DNA of 64,000 nucleotides from Chitinophaga varians. Lineage in GTDB: Bacteria > Bacteroidota > Bacteroidia > Chitinophagales > Chitinophagaceae. The stretch's first letter is position 1. Each line of letters opens with the position of its first letter. The notes beneath the pieces are model-generated. The model was not told where the DNA came from, ran no database searches, and was given only the letters and a program-made list of their open reading frames with translations. The position numbers and the translations under genes were made by a program. The DNA lies in the NCBI RefSeq assembly GCF_014529945.1, contig NZ_JACVFB010000003.1, positions 310,001 to 374,000 of the forward strand, given 5' to 3'. Shown in pieces: positions 1-8,859 of this stretch.

Positions 1-1358
1 AATATTTTGAAGTTATTGCCATAGGTCAGTGCATACTGCTGATTGAGCGGCGCAGATTTATACTGGGTAGTCAGCACCGGATCAAACTGGTGCATGATAC
101 GGTTGATACGAGCAGCTTCGGCCTGCATAGCAGGGTCGTTGCGGCTGAACGCGATTTTGTCCTGTATCTCACGCAGGCCGTTGGGATATTGTTTGGCGAG
201 CGCCTGGAATTCATCGCTCAGTCCTTTGTTTTTGATTTTTCCACCGAGGAAACCACTCTCGCTGTTATAGAAACTGTTCATTTTCCCGCCGAAGCCCACC
301 TGTGTGTTGAAACCACTTTGAATCGTGATATTGAAGGTTTCGCGGTCGGGGATGGATTTTGTCTTCAGTTCCACGATACCGGCGGAAGCATCTGCCGGTT
401 TGTCGGGGGTGCTGCTTTTATACACGGTGATATTGTCCAGCAGGCTGGAAGGCACCAGATCTAGCGGGATAGCGCTGCGGTCCGGATCGGAGGAAGCGAG
501 GCGTACACCGTTGAGCTGACCGATCACACTACGGTCACCGAGGCCGCGGATAGCCACGTATTTCTCATCGGTGATCGTTACACCGGACACCCGCTGCAAT
601 GCCTGCGTAGTAGTGATGCTGGCTGTTCTTTCAATATTTTGGGCAGAGATACCATCAGATATCACGGCCGCATTTTTACGATCGTTGAGCAGAGCGGCTT
701 CCGTATTGGTACGGCGGCGGGCTTCTACCGTTACGCCGCCCAGTGTTTTGCTGTCGGGCTGTATATGGATGTCCAACGCTTTGCTGGCGCCTACTTTCAC
801 CATTTTAGTAGCATAGCCCACGAAGTATACCACCAGCACATCAACGGTGTCTTTCACTTCTACGGTAAAGCGGCCGCCGGCATCGGCGGTGAGATGATTA
901 CCGTTGCTCTGCACCAGTATCTCTGCACCGCCAATGGGCATGTTTTTTTTAGCATCTCTCACCACACCGCTGACGGTGCGCCATTTGCGGGACGCTTCCG
1001 TTTTAGGCTGTGCTTTGCGGATGACGATCTTTTTGTTGTCGGCCATCTCAAACTCCAGCCCCGTGCCCTGCAACAGGTACACGACTATTTCCTGTACGCT
1101 TTTGTTATCGAAGCCGGTATTGTATTTTTTTCCGGTGGCATTCACTTCAGCAGGATTGTAGAAGAAAGTGACACCGCCGCGTTGTTGCACCATTTCGAGG
1201 CAGCGGACCAGCCCTTCATTTTTAAAGCTGACACTGATCTTTTTGGCCAGCGTGTTGTCCTGTGCTACTGCTGTTGTCAGGAAACACAACACCAGCGCCA
1301 GGCTGCACACCCATCTCCACCCTGTCTGTTTTAATCCCGGTAAAATTTTTTCCTTCAT
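1..1358 (-). CDS. TonB-dependent receptor with STN domain, N-terminal part (runs off left edge)
   Basis: Outer-membrane active transporter, open at the window edge with about 452 codons visible. The ATG at 1358 is followed by a signal peptide ending near TTAVAQD. Next come an STN (secretin/TonB short N-terminal) domain at about residues 30-105, a carboxypeptidase-regulatory-like beta-sandwich at about 115-200, and the plug domain (ALQRVSGVTI, VAIRGLGDRS, SAGIVELKTK). The plug lacks the SusC-type SLYGARGANG signature, so this resembles the classical TonB-dependent receptor family rather than SusC. An STN domain is the part of transducing receptors that contacts a FecR protein. The fecR and ECF sigma genes directly upstream on the same strand complete a surface-signalling relay. 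The ligand cannot be read from the sequence. Confidence 0.88.
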   Translation of the reverse strand, partial: MKEKILPGLKQTGWRWVCSLALVLCFLTTAVAQDNTLAKKISVSFKNEGLVRCLEMVQQRGGVTFFYNPAEVNATGKKYNTGFDNKSVQEIVVYLLQGTGLEFEMADNKKIVIRKAQPKTEASRKWRTVSGVVRDAKKNMPIGGAEILVQSNGNHLTADAGGRFTVEVKDTVDVLVVYFVGYATKMVKVGASKALDIHIQPDSKTLGGVTVEARRRTNTEAALLNDRKNAAVISDGISAQNIERTASITTTQALQRVSGVTITDEKYVAIRGLGDRSVIGQLNGVRLASSDPDRSAIPLDLVPSSLLDNITVYKSSTPDKPADASAGIVELKTKSIPDRETFNITIQSGFNTQVGFGGKMNSFYNSESGFLGGKIKNKGLSDEFQALAKQYPNGLREIQDKIAFSRNDPAMQAEAARINRIMHQFDPVLTTQYKSAPLNQQYALTYGNNFKI

Positions 1359-1395
1359 TCGTTTTGATTGTTTTTTTGAAAAAAGATCCCCTATT

Positions 1396-1415
1396 ACCAC
1401 CGCTTGCGCGGTGGT
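1396..1415 (-). other. Hairpin between fecR and receptor gene
   Basis: An 8-bp perfect stem (ACCACCGC/GCGGTGGT) with a 4-base loop lies in the gap upstream of the receptor. On the minus strand a T-run follows about 10 bases later (1380-1385). It could be an attenuator that separates fecR from receptor transcription. The distance between stem and T-run makes a simple intrinsic terminator uncertain. Confidence 0.35.
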
Positions 1416-1447
1416 GTAAACAGGTTTTAGTGTTTTAGTTTTAGCTG

Positions 1448-2413
1448 TTAGTTGCTGATGTTAATTGTTCCGTCTTTATGTTTTTGAATGGTCAGCCGGT
1501 AAGACATAGCAATCACTTTCAGCATGTCCGGTAAGGGATCACCGGCATCGAAGGCACCGGTAAATTTCAGCTGTTGGATGCTGGTATCGCTGACATGTAT
1601 TTTCACATTGAACAGGTTTTCGATTTCGCGGAAGACTTCCGACAACGACGCGTTGTTAAAGACCAGCTGCTTGCTGGTCCACCCCAGGTCTACTTCATGA
1701 TGACGGTTGATGTTCACGATACCGCCGGCTTCATCGTACAACAGTTCCTGGTTGGCCGTCAGTTGTGTAACCGGGAAGCCTTTCGTTTCTGCAGAAACGG
1801 CTACGCGGCCTGTTTTCACGCTTACCCTGGCCGCCTGTATATGGCTGCTGTCGGTCATCACAAAAGAGGTGCCCAGTACCTGTACCTGCAGGTGTGGCGC
1901 TGTAATGGTGAAAGCCGCAGAAGGATGGTGCGTGACCGTAAAGAAGGCTTCCCCGTTGAGGCGCACCTGGCGCTTTTTTCCACGGAAGTGGCGGGGATAG
2001 CTGATTTCACTGCCGGCATTGAGTACTACTACGGAGCTGTCGGGCAGCACCACTTGTTTTACCTGGAAACTGTGTGCAGTCACTGTTTCAAGTGGCACCG
2101 GATCTATAGCATCGAGAATATCGTACTGGTATTTCCAGCTGAGGGAGGCGCCGCCGAGCAGTACGATGCAGGCCGCGGCGATATTACGGGCTCTTGAAAA
2201 ACGTATAATCCTTCCCGTTGATTCCTCACGCATTTCGAGGCGCAGGCGTTCCAGCACTTCCTGGCGGTAGGCTTCGCTTTTCGGACTGGCAGGCATTTGC
2301 CGGGCTTCATCCAACGCTGTTTCATACCACGTTTCTATCAGCGCAGTTTCCTTACCCGAAGCATTTCCTGCCAGGTACCTGTTGATGATTCGTTTTAGTT
2401 GTGCTACATTCAT
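1448..2413 (-). CDS. FecR family anti-sigma factor
   Basis: Inner-membrane sigma regulator of about 321 residues, the usual length for Bacteroidota FecR proteins. A short cytoplasmic N-terminal region (MNVAQLKRIINRYL) is followed by one transmembrane helix near residues 78-96, a FecR domain (VVLPDSSVVVLNAGSEI, RQVRLNGEAFFTV) and a DUF4974-type C-terminal domain (FREIENLFNVKI). The ATG at 2413 is preferred because the homologous N-terminus starts there. An in-frame ATG at 2422 is possible. It lies between an ECF sigma gene and a receptor with an STN domain, so it probably relays receptor occupancy to that sigma factor. Confidence 0.92.
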   Translation of the reverse strand: MNVAQLKRIINRYLAGNASGKETALIETWYETALDEARQMPASPKSEAYRQEVLERLRLEMREESTGRIIRFSRARNIAAACIVLLGGASLSWKYQYDILDAIDPVPLETVTAHSFQVKQVVLPDSSVVVLNAGSEISYPRHFRGKKRQVRLNGEAFFTVTHHPSAAFTITAPHLQVQVLGTSFVMTDSSHIQAARVSVKTGRVAVSAETKGFPVTQLTANQELLYDEAGGIVNINRHHEVDLGWTSKQLVFNNASLSEVFREIENLFNVKIHVSDTSIQQLKFTGAFDAGDPLPDMLKVIAMSYRLTIQKHKDGTINISN

Positions 2414-2487
2414 AATGACCATATATCCGGCGTTCTATGCCTTCGGGTAAAAAACTGAACTTCTCTATCTATATGTTCCCGGAAAAG

Positions 2488-2500
2488 GGGACATTGTCCC
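2488..2500. promoter_or_regulatory. Perfect palindrome GGGACA-T-TGTCCC
   Basis: A 6-1-6 inverted repeat in the short gap between the sigma gene and fecR. An almost identical palindrome (6-2-6) stands directly before the crp-like gene at 57553-57566. It could be an operator, but the assignment rests only on symmetry and recurrence. Confidence 0.3.
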
Positions 2501-2522
2501 TTGTGGTCAGGTTAAGGAATTA

Positions 2523-3092
2523 TTAACAAACAAACAGGTCTGCAAAAATGAGGGCAACAGCAATGTGGTGGCGGAGTGTCTTCAGCGCGATGTGCAGCTG
2601 GTTGCGGACAGTTTTTTCGGACACGCCCATCCGCTGGGCTATTTCGGCAATAGACAATTGTTGGCGACGGCTCAGCAGGAACATCTCGCGGGTACGGGGA
2701 GGCAGCGTTTCCAGCCGGGATGCGATCTCATTAAAAAGATCCGACTCGTGTAGTTTATGCCAGATGCTGTTGAGCACCGGCAGGTAATGTTCGTGTATGC
2801 GGTCCAGATGTTCGGGGCTGCCCAGTATTTCTTTCAGCCTTTTCAGCGATTGGAACCGTACTGCCTGTAATAAATAATGTTGCAGGGAGCCGGTGATCTC
2901 CAGTTGTTCCCTTCTTCCCCACAGGGAGATGTACACCATTTGCACCACGTCTTTGGCATCGTCATCCGATTTGAGTATCCGCGCTGCTAATGCGTACAAT
3001 AGCTGCCAGTGCTTATTGAAACAGGTTTCAAAAGCCTTTTTATCGCCAGCCTTGATCTGGTGGAGCAACTCGAAATCTTCACGGGTTTGCAT
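2523..3092 (-). CDS. ECF-type RNA polymerase sigma-70 factor
   Basis: About 189 residues. Region 2 is visible in the first half (FETCFNKHWQLLYALAARIL, DDAKDVVQMVYISLW). Region 4 with its helix-turn-helix is in the second half (LSIAEIAQRMGVSEKTVRNQ). The C-terminus is hydrophobic, as in many Bacteroidota ECF factors. The ATG at 3092 (MQTREDFELL) is chosen. The longer frame to 3134 adds a non-conserved stretch from a TTG codon. It is the first gene of the sigma-fecR-receptor relay on this strand and should activate transcription of the receptor locus when FecR is signalled. Confidence 0.92.
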   Translation of the reverse strand: MQTREDFELLHQIKAGDKKAFETCFNKHWQLLYALAARILKSDDDAKDVVQMVYISLWGRREQLEITGSLQHYLLQAVRFQSLKRLKEILGSPEHLDRIHEHYLPVLNSIWHKLHESDLFNEIASRLETLPPRTREMFLLSRRQQLSIAEIAQRMGVSEKTVRNQLHIALKTLRHHIAVALIFADLFVC

Positions 3093-3305
3093 GAGCAACT
3101 GCTTTTTTTGACAATGCCCTGCAAAGTAAAGCAATCCGTTTTCGGGGTTATTTTAATTTAATGTTATCAATTATTTTTATCAAGCGATGCTGTAACTCTG
3201 TCGTTTTTAAATACAATTAAAAACAATGTGATATTTTTTCAGTCGGCTGATGGAGGGGGTTATCAATACCTGCGTTTATGTTAGAAGAGAGTTAATTGAT
3301 TTATT

Positions 3306-4505
3306 GTGCCAAAGCAACACTTACCTACGCCTGTATTCTCGCTGACTGTCAACAATCGTCTGCCATCGTGGTTTCAACGACCGCTGACGGTGACAGTATT
3401 GTATTTCATTGGTACGCTGGTATTGTTTATTCAGTCACTGGCTACGCAGCGATATAATAACTTTATTATTTTCCGCAGCTCATGGGACCATATGCTGCAT
3501 CATATGCCGTTGTATCAACTTTATCCGGATACCTATTTCGACTACTTTTTATACCACCCTACTTTCCCTATCCTGTTTGCACCACTGGCCATTTTACCGG
3601 TTACGGTGGGGCTTCTTATCTGGCTGATGGGCAGCGCCGGTCTTTTTCTGTACGCCCTGCGTCAGTTGCCGGTTGCTGCCAACAAGCGCTATATCATCAG
3701 CTGGTTGCTGATCCTGGAGCTGCTCAACGCCATTCAGTCCTCACAGACCAACCCCATAATGACAGCGCTGATGTTGCTGACGGTGATTAACCTGGACCGC
3801 AGCAAACCGATGCTGGCCGCGCTTTTCACCTGCCTTTGTTTTTTCATCAAAGGATATGGCGCCATTACCGGCCTGGTGTTTCTTTTCTACGACCGGAAGC
3901 TCACCTACCTCAGTTACTGCGCGTTGTTTGGCATTATCGGCACACTGTTGCCCCTGGTGGTGATATCGCCGGCAGAGCTGATACAGGCTTATCACGATTG
4001 GTTTAAGCTGATCACGAGTCCTGTTATTCTGGAAGATGGTTCCGTACGCGGTATGATCTATGCGATGCTGCATCTGCCACAACAACCCGGTGGCATCATC
4101 GGGAAAACCATTACCGTGTTGGGGTTGACCGGCCTCCTGTCTGCCCTTTATTTTGCCTGGAAAAACAGGCCACAGCACTATCACTGGATCGTTGCAGGTT
4201 ACCTGTTGCTCTGGGTAGTATTGTTTAATCAGAGTACCGAATCACCTACCTATATCATGGCTGTAACCGGCGCCGTGGCCGGATTGATGATGCTGCCCGA
4301 AAAGCCGCTGTCTGTCGTCCTGCTGGGGCTGCTGGTGATAATCACCTCCCTCTGTCCTACTGACCTCGTGCCTTCGTTTATCAACAAGGTCGCGGTGAAC
4401 TATCAGCTGAAAGCGCTGCCCTGCCTGTTGGTGCTGTTGTATTTCCAGTATTACCTGTGTTTTGCCTCACCAGGTAATACACCACGGGAACAGCTGGCGG
4501 CATAG
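3306..4505 (+). CDS. GT87-like (DUF2029) polytopic membrane glycosyltransferase
   Basis: A 399-residue integral membrane protein with about ten hydrophobic helices. The early loop SSWDHMLHHMPLY and the following YHPTFPILFAPLAILP resemble GT87/DUF2029 polyprenyl-phosphate-dependent mannosyltransferases, which have an acidic catalytic residue in the first extracytoplasmic loop. Here D62 is a candidate. The gene opens with GTG, because an in-frame TGA lies three codons upstream and no ATG is available near the N-terminus. It precedes a LytS/LytTR pair on the same strand with a 74-bp gap, so co-transcription is possible. Donor and acceptor are unknown. Confidence 0.7.
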   Translation: MPKQHLPTPVFSLTVNNRLPSWFQRPLTVTVLYFIGTLVLFIQSLATQRYNNFIIFRSSWDHMLHHMPLYQLYPDTYFDYFLYHPTFPILFAPLAILPVTVGLLIWLMGSAGLFLYALRQLPVAANKRYIISWLLILELLNAIQSSQTNPIMTALMLLTVINLDRSKPMLAALFTCLCFFIKGYGAITGLVFLFYDRKLTYLSYCALFGIIGTLLPLVVISPAELIQAYHDWFKLITSPVILEDGSVRGMIYAMLHLPQQPGGIIGKTITVLGLTGLLSALYFAWKNRPQHYHWIVAGYLLLWVVLFNQSTESPTYIMAVTGAVAGLMMLPEKPLSVVLLGLLVIITSLCPTDLVPSFINKVAVNYQLKALPCLLVLLYFQYYLCFASPGNTPREQLAA

Positions 4506-4579
4506 GCGTTCATCCCCGTTTTACAGCGCTCCTGTACTTTACTTTTTTATGTCCGGCGGAACGGTTTACTTTGTCCGGT

Positions 4580-5626
4580 ATGAAAAAGCAGGCGCTTCTA
4601 TCACCCTACTGGCAATGCCAGCTGTCCGGCTGGACAACCGCCGCCCTTTATTGGGAGGTGGACGCTTTTGTCCGTAGCCCGACTTTCAGCTACGCCTTCG
4701 CCACGCTCAATTTCGTGGCGGATATCGGCGTGAACCTACTGCTCACGCACGCCTACCGGCTGTTTGCATTGCGACAAGGCTGGCACCTGCTGCGCCCCAG
4801 ACCGCTGATGTTGCGTATCATCCCGGCCATTGTGATACTGGCCGTTTGTTTCACCCTGGCGGTAACGCTGCGTTTCTACTGGTGGGGGTATCACGGGCAG
4901 ACCTTCTTCCAATACCTGCACAACAACAGCCAGGTACCGTTTATGACAGGCATCCGCACCATGGCCGTATGGGTATTGGCGTGGCATCTGTACCACTATG
5001 CACAGCAACAAAATGCCGCTGCCCGCGAAAACGCACGGCTACAGCTGCTGGCAAAGGAAGTGCAGCTCGACAATCTCACCGCTCAACTCAATCCGCATTT
5101 CTTTTTTAATTCCCTGAACAATATCAAATCGCTGGTGCTGGAAAACCCGGTGCTGGCCCGCAGGGCTATCGACCTGCTTTCCGACCTGCTGCGCAATGCG
5201 TTGTACAAGCGGTCCGACCAACTGGTGACGCTCCGTGAAGAAATGCAACTGGTCAGCGACTACCTGGAACTGGAGAAGTTACGCTTTGAAGACAGGCTGC
5301 AAATAGACATCCGCGTAGACCCGGCGCTGACGGGCATTTCCGTTCCGCCGCTCGGCATGCAGACACTGGTGGAGAATGCCATCAAACATGGCATTGCCCA
5401 TAGTATAACAGGTGGTCGTATCACCATCAACGTCGTGAGTGACGGCGGGCATATCCGTTTGTCGGTACAAAATCCGGGCATCTTACAACCATCTGCTTCG
5501 GGAGGACTGGGCATTCGTAATCTGCAAGAGCGGCTACAGCTGCAGTTCCAGGGACGGGCCTCTTTTCAGATAACAGCGTTGCCGGAAGAACAGGTATTGT
5601 CCGTTATTTCGATTCCTGCTGCGTAG
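4580..5626 (+). CDS. LytS/YehU-type sensor histidine kinase
   Basis: About 348 residues. The N-terminal half has several membrane helices and a short coiled-coil linker (ENARLQLLAKEVQLDNL). A His_kinase domain follows, with the phospho-acceptor box LNPHFFFNSLNNI, and then an HATPase domain (LVENAIKHGIAH as N box, GGLGIRNLQERL as G box). ATG 4580 is chosen over the upstream in-frame TTG 4571. It lies 19 bp before a LytTR response regulator, its obvious partner. The signal is not identifiable. Such pairs in Bacteroidota control neighbouring transport or surface genes. Confidence 0.92.
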   Translation: MKKQALLSPYWQCQLSGWTTAALYWEVDAFVRSPTFSYAFATLNFVADIGVNLLLTHAYRLFALRQGWHLLRPRPLMLRIIPAIVILAVCFTLAVTLRFYWWGYHGQTFFQYLHNNSQVPFMTGIRTMAVWVLAWHLYHYAQQQNAAARENARLQLLAKEVQLDNLTAQLNPHFFFNSLNNIKSLVLENPVLARRAIDLLSDLLRNALYKRSDQLVTLREEMQLVSDYLELEKLRFEDRLQIDIRVDPALTGISVPPLGMQTLVENAIKHGIAHSITGGRITINVVSDGGHIRLSVQNPGILQPSASGGLGIRNLQERLQLQFQGRASFQITALPEEQVLSVISIPAA

Positions 5627-5645
5627 CGGCGACTAACCATACAGT

Positions 5646-6365
5646 ATGCAAAAGATACAGGTAGTGATCATAGATGATGAGCGTGCCGCCCGGGAAGAAA
5701 TCAAACGGGCGCTGTTGCCTTACACCGATTATGAGGTAGCAGGAGAAGCACGCCATGTGCCCGACGCGCTGACGCTCATAAGGGATACCTCCCCCGGCCT
5801 GCTGTTTCTGGATGTGCAGATGCCTGGCGCCAATGGTTTTGAGCTGCTGGCCAGCCTCTCAGCTGTGCCCGACGTTATTTTCACCACAGCCTATGATACA
5901 TATGCCGTGCAGGCTTTCGACAACAATGCGCTGGACTATCTGCTGAAACCTTTTCGCGCCGAGCGGTTTGCACAGGCCATGGAGAAACACCGGACCAAAG
6001 TGCGGGAGCGCGCCGCGTTGTCCGGCAGCATGGTGCCCGACAAGCAGCTGTTCATCAAAGACGGCGATCAGTGTTTTTTTGTGCAACAAAACGATATTTA
6101 TCTCGTAGAGTCGGTGAATAATTACGCCCGCATCCGGACAGCCGACAGGCTGGCCCTGATCAAAACCTCGCTGAATCAGCTGGAGGAACGCCTCGATCCC
6201 ACCTGCTTTTTCCGGGCCAATCGAAATCAGTTGGTCCATGCCCGTTATATCACCGATATCATTACCATCGATGGCGGCCGGTTACAGCTGACCATTCGTG
6301 GGGATGTTTCCGTTATCGTGTCCGGCAGGCAGGCCGTTCGTTTCAAACAGTGGAATAAAATGTAA
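5646..6365 (+). CDS. LytTR-family response regulator
   Basis: A 239-residue regulator. The N-terminal receiver domain has the acidic pair D10/D11, phospho-acceptor D56 in LLFLDVQMPG and the lysine in YLLKPF. The C-terminal LytTR DNA-binding domain covers about 135-239 (FIKDGDQCFFV, LVESVNNYARI, FFRANRNQLVH). It is 19 bp downstream of the LytS-type kinase and should be phosphorylated by it. The hydrolase gene starts 25 bp further on and is the nearest candidate target or co-transcribed partner. Confidence 0.94.
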   Translation: MQKIQVVIIDDERAAREEIKRALLPYTDYEVAGEARHVPDALTLIRDTSPGLLFLDVQMPGANGFELLASLSAVPDVIFTTAYDTYAVQAFDNNALDYLLKPFRAERFAQAMEKHRTKVRERAALSGSMVPDKQLFIKDGDQCFFVQQNDIYLVESVNNYARIRTADRLALIKTSLNQLEERLDPTCFFRANRNQLVHARYITDIITIDGGRLQLTIRGDVSVIVSGRQAVRFKQWNKM

Positions 6366-6390
6366 TCTTCTCCCTTTAATATTTTGTAAG

Positions 6391-8628
6391 ATGATTTTCA
6401 TGAGACTTATGCTCTTGTGGGCCTTGTTATGCCTGCACGGCAACGCCCTTGCCCAGTCATTTATATTTTCCCGCGAAGCCGCCACGCATCCTGAAATAAT
6501 GGAACGTGAGCTCCCTGCCTTAGCGGCAAAAGTGCTGCCGCAGCTTCATCCCGGCCCGGACACATGGGGCTATCTGCAACAGCTGCTGATGGTACAATTA
6601 GCGGCCCGGCAATATGAAGCAGCGCTGCACACCATTCAGCAATACCGCGCTGCATATGCACAGAGCGATCCGGAAAAAGCGGCGGTAAGGTTCATTCAAT
6701 ATGAGACCTATATCCATGCCACGCAATATAAACAGCCTATAGGCAAGGCTTTCCCGGAAGCATTCCGGGCATCACTGGCACGGCTGCACGCAGGCAGCCG
6801 TTACGATCTCGACAACTGGTATACTGCCGACAGCGCTGCGCTCAAGGCCGATCTGCAACGGCAGCTGGCCTCGCTGGTCACGCAGGACAGTATCTCCCTG
6901 GCAGACGCCATACAGCTATGCCGGCGGTATGCCACGTGGCAGTTGATGCCCCGTATCACCGCCATGGCAGCGCCGTTGCTGCAACAGGTGAACCAGCAGC
7001 AGTACCTTATCCGCGACAGCCTGTTGATACGTACCCGCGATGGCGCCAGCGTATCCGCGATCGTTGTGCGGCCCAGGCAGCAGCAGGAACCGTTGCCCGT
7101 TATCTTTTTTTTCACCATCTATACCGAAGGGGCTAACCTTACCATCGCCAAAGAAGCGGCCGATAAAGGTTATGTAGGCGTGGTGGCCAACACCAGAGGC
7201 AAACGGCTTAGTCCTGATGCTACAGAGCCGTATGAGCATGACGGCAATGACGCCCGTGATGTGATCGACTGGATCAGTAGCCAGCCCTGGTGCAATGGCA
7301 GCATCGGTATGTATGGAGGCAGCTACGTGGGCTTCACGCAATGGGCCGCCGTTAAAAACGGCGTACCGCCTGCGCTGAAAACCATCGTGCCCTCCGCCGC
7401 TGTGGTACCGGGTTACGACGTCCCCAAGGAAAACAATGTGTTCATGGGTTTCGTATATCCGTGGATACCTTATGTCACCAACAACAAATTTCTGGACAAC
7501 GTGACGTACAACGATCGGGCACGCTGGCGTTATATGCAGTTCAACTGGTACAACAGTGGCGCTGCCTGGCAAACACTGGATAGCCTGGACGGCACGCCCA
7601 ATCCCATTTTCCGCCGCTGGCTTTCCCATCCTGCCTATGATGCCTACTGGCAAAATATGACAGCCTATCAGGAAGATTTCTCCCGGATCAACATCCCCAT
7701 ACTCAGCACCACCGGCTATTTCGATGGCGCACAGATCGGCGCCATGTATTATTTCCGGGAACACTTACGGTACCGCCCCAACGCAGCACATTATCTGGTT
7801 ATAGGGCCGTATGATCATCTTGGCTGCCAGCATGTGCCGGCTCCTTACCTCAACGGCTATACGCTGGACAGTGTGGCCCGTATCAGTATCCATCAATTGA
7901 TTTATCAGTGGTTTGATCATATCCTGAAAGGCGGCCCCAAACCCGCGCTGCTGAAAGACCGTGTCAACTATCAGGTAATGAGTGCCAATCAATGGAAACA
8001 TGCACCGTCCCTGCAGCAGATGAATAACGACACGCTGACGTTCTATCTTGCGCCCCGGCAACTGTTGCAACAGCCACCAACAGATACAGACTTCCTGTTG
8101 CAACAGGCAGACCTCGCCGACAGGAACGGTGACTTTACCGGTAATTATATTCTTCCTGATCTGATCGATACCACCATCAATACGGCCAACGGACTGGTAT
8201 TTGTGAGTGAACCCCTGCCGGCGGATATTGCGGTGAATGGGTCGTTCCATGGCCTGCTACAGGTCATCCCCAATAAAAAAGATGTAGATCTTGGTATCGA
8301 TCTCTATGAGCAAACATCCGATGGGCGGTATTTTCAGCTTTCCTATTTTCTCGGGCGGGCGAGCTATGCCGCCAGCCTCGAAGAACGCCGGCTACTGATA
8401 CCGAACAGTGTCAACCCCGTTTCGTTTAGTAATACCCGTATGATCAGCAAACGGCTGTCAAAAGGAAGCCGGCTGGTGGTGGTGATCAACATCAATCAAA
8501 ATCCATTTGAACAAATCAACTATGGTACAGGAAAAGATGTCAGTGAAGAAACGATCACCGATGCACGCGAACCGGTAAAGCTGCGCTGGAGAAACGACAG
8601 CTACATCAAAATTGGCATAGCGCACTAG
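6391..8628 (+). CDS. Secreted CocE/NonD-family hydrolase (X-Pro dipeptidyl-peptidase-like)
   Basis: About 745 residues from ATG 6391, which directly gives a signal peptide (MIFMRLMLLWALLCLHGNALAQS, cleavage after AQS). The open frame extends upstream into the regulator gene, but that part is not a plausible start. The central alpha/beta-hydrolase domain has the nucleophile elbow GMYGGSYVG (Ser about 311), and DHLGCQH at 7816-7836 is a candidate for the catalytic histidine. A C-terminal jelly-roll domain typical of PepX/CocE proteins follows. About 200 helical residues before the catalytic domain are not recognised. Likely an exported peptidase or acylase of the S15 type. The substrate is unknown. 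Confidence 0.86.
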   Translation: MIFMRLMLLWALLCLHGNALAQSFIFSREAATHPEIMERELPALAAKVLPQLHPGPDTWGYLQQLLMVQLAARQYEAALHTIQQYRAAYAQSDPEKAAVRFIQYETYIHATQYKQPIGKAFPEAFRASLARLHAGSRYDLDNWYTADSAALKADLQRQLASLVTQDSISLADAIQLCRRYATWQLMPRITAMAAPLLQQVNQQQYLIRDSLLIRTRDGASVSAIVVRPRQQQEPLPVIFFFTIYTEGANLTIAKEAADKGYVGVVANTRGKRLSPDATEPYEHDGNDARDVIDWISSQPWCNGSIGMYGGSYVGFTQWAAVKNGVPPALKTIVPSAAVVPGYDVPKENNVFMGFVYPWIPYVTNNKFLDNVTYNDRARWRYMQFNWYNSGAAWQTLDSLDGTPNPIFRRWLSHPAYDAYWQNMTAYQEDFSRINIPILSTTGYFDGAQIGAMYYFREHLRYRPNAAHYLVIGPYDHLGCQHVPAPYLNGYTLDSVARISIHQLIYQWFDHILKGGPKPALLKDRVNYQVMSANQWKHAPSLQQMNNDTLTFYLAPRQLLQQPPTDTDFLLQQADLADRNGDFTGNYILPDLIDTTINTANGLVFVSEPLPADIAVNGSFHGLLQVIPNKKDVDLGIDLYEQTSDGRYFQLSYFLGRASYAASLEERRLLIPNSVNPVSFSNTRMISKRLSKGSRLVVVININQNPFEQINYGTGKDVSEETITDAREPVKLRWRNDSYIKIGIAH

Positions 8629-8681
8629 AAAAGATTACTTGATAAGAATATATTCATTGTAATTTTTTTATTTACAAAGAC

Positions 8682-8710
8682 TTTGATATAAGTAAAATAA
8701 ATTATATTTT
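8682..8710 (+). promoter_or_regulatory. Candidate Bacteroidota sigma-A promoter (TTTG / TAnnTTTT)
   Basis: TTTG at 8682-8685 and TATATTTT at 8703-8710, separated by 17 bases, resemble the Bacteroidota -33 TTTG and -7 TAnnTTTG elements. It lies in the AT-rich gap upstream of the duplicated leader and the first lipoprotein gene. Inferred from similarity only. Confidence 0.35.
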
Positions 8711-8755
8711 AGCAACCGACAGTAACAGGCCCAAGTTTGTATACCATAGTAATAC

Positions 8756-8859
8756 CATTGAAATAGTACATTACACATAACAACCTATGAAAGAACAGTC
8801 ACCCGTAGCAACGGGTGTATACCCTTGAAATATTAAATCACACATAACAACCTATGAAG
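8756..8859 (+). repeat. Duplicated leader, two near-identical 36-bp copies 67 bp apart
   Basis: The segment around ACACATAACAACCTATGAA occurs twice, at 8756-8792 and 8823-8859. The upstream part TTGAAATA is also shared. The second copy carries the true start codon of the lipoprotein gene. The first presents an identical start-codon context 67 bp earlier. This looks like a local duplication of the translation-initiation region. Confidence 0.8.
8787..8828 (+). CDS. 13-codon leader ORF with internal hairpin
   Basis: ATG 8787, in the first copy of the duplicated leader, opens a frame of 13 codons (MKEQSPVATGVYP) ending in TGA at 8826-8828, 25 bp before the lipoprotein start. A 7-bp hairpin (CACCCGT/ACGGGTG, 8800-8817) sits inside it. 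It may be a translated leader peptide that affects the downstream gene, or simply a by-product of the leader duplication. There is no evidence of translation beyond the duplicated start context. Confidence 0.35.
   Translation: MKEQSPVATGVYP

Noticed and set aside
6916-7764. 282-residue minus-strand frame inside the CocE-type hydrolase
   Set aside because: The opposite strand carries the catalytic GGSYVG and conserved hydrolase sequence. The antisense frame has no family features.
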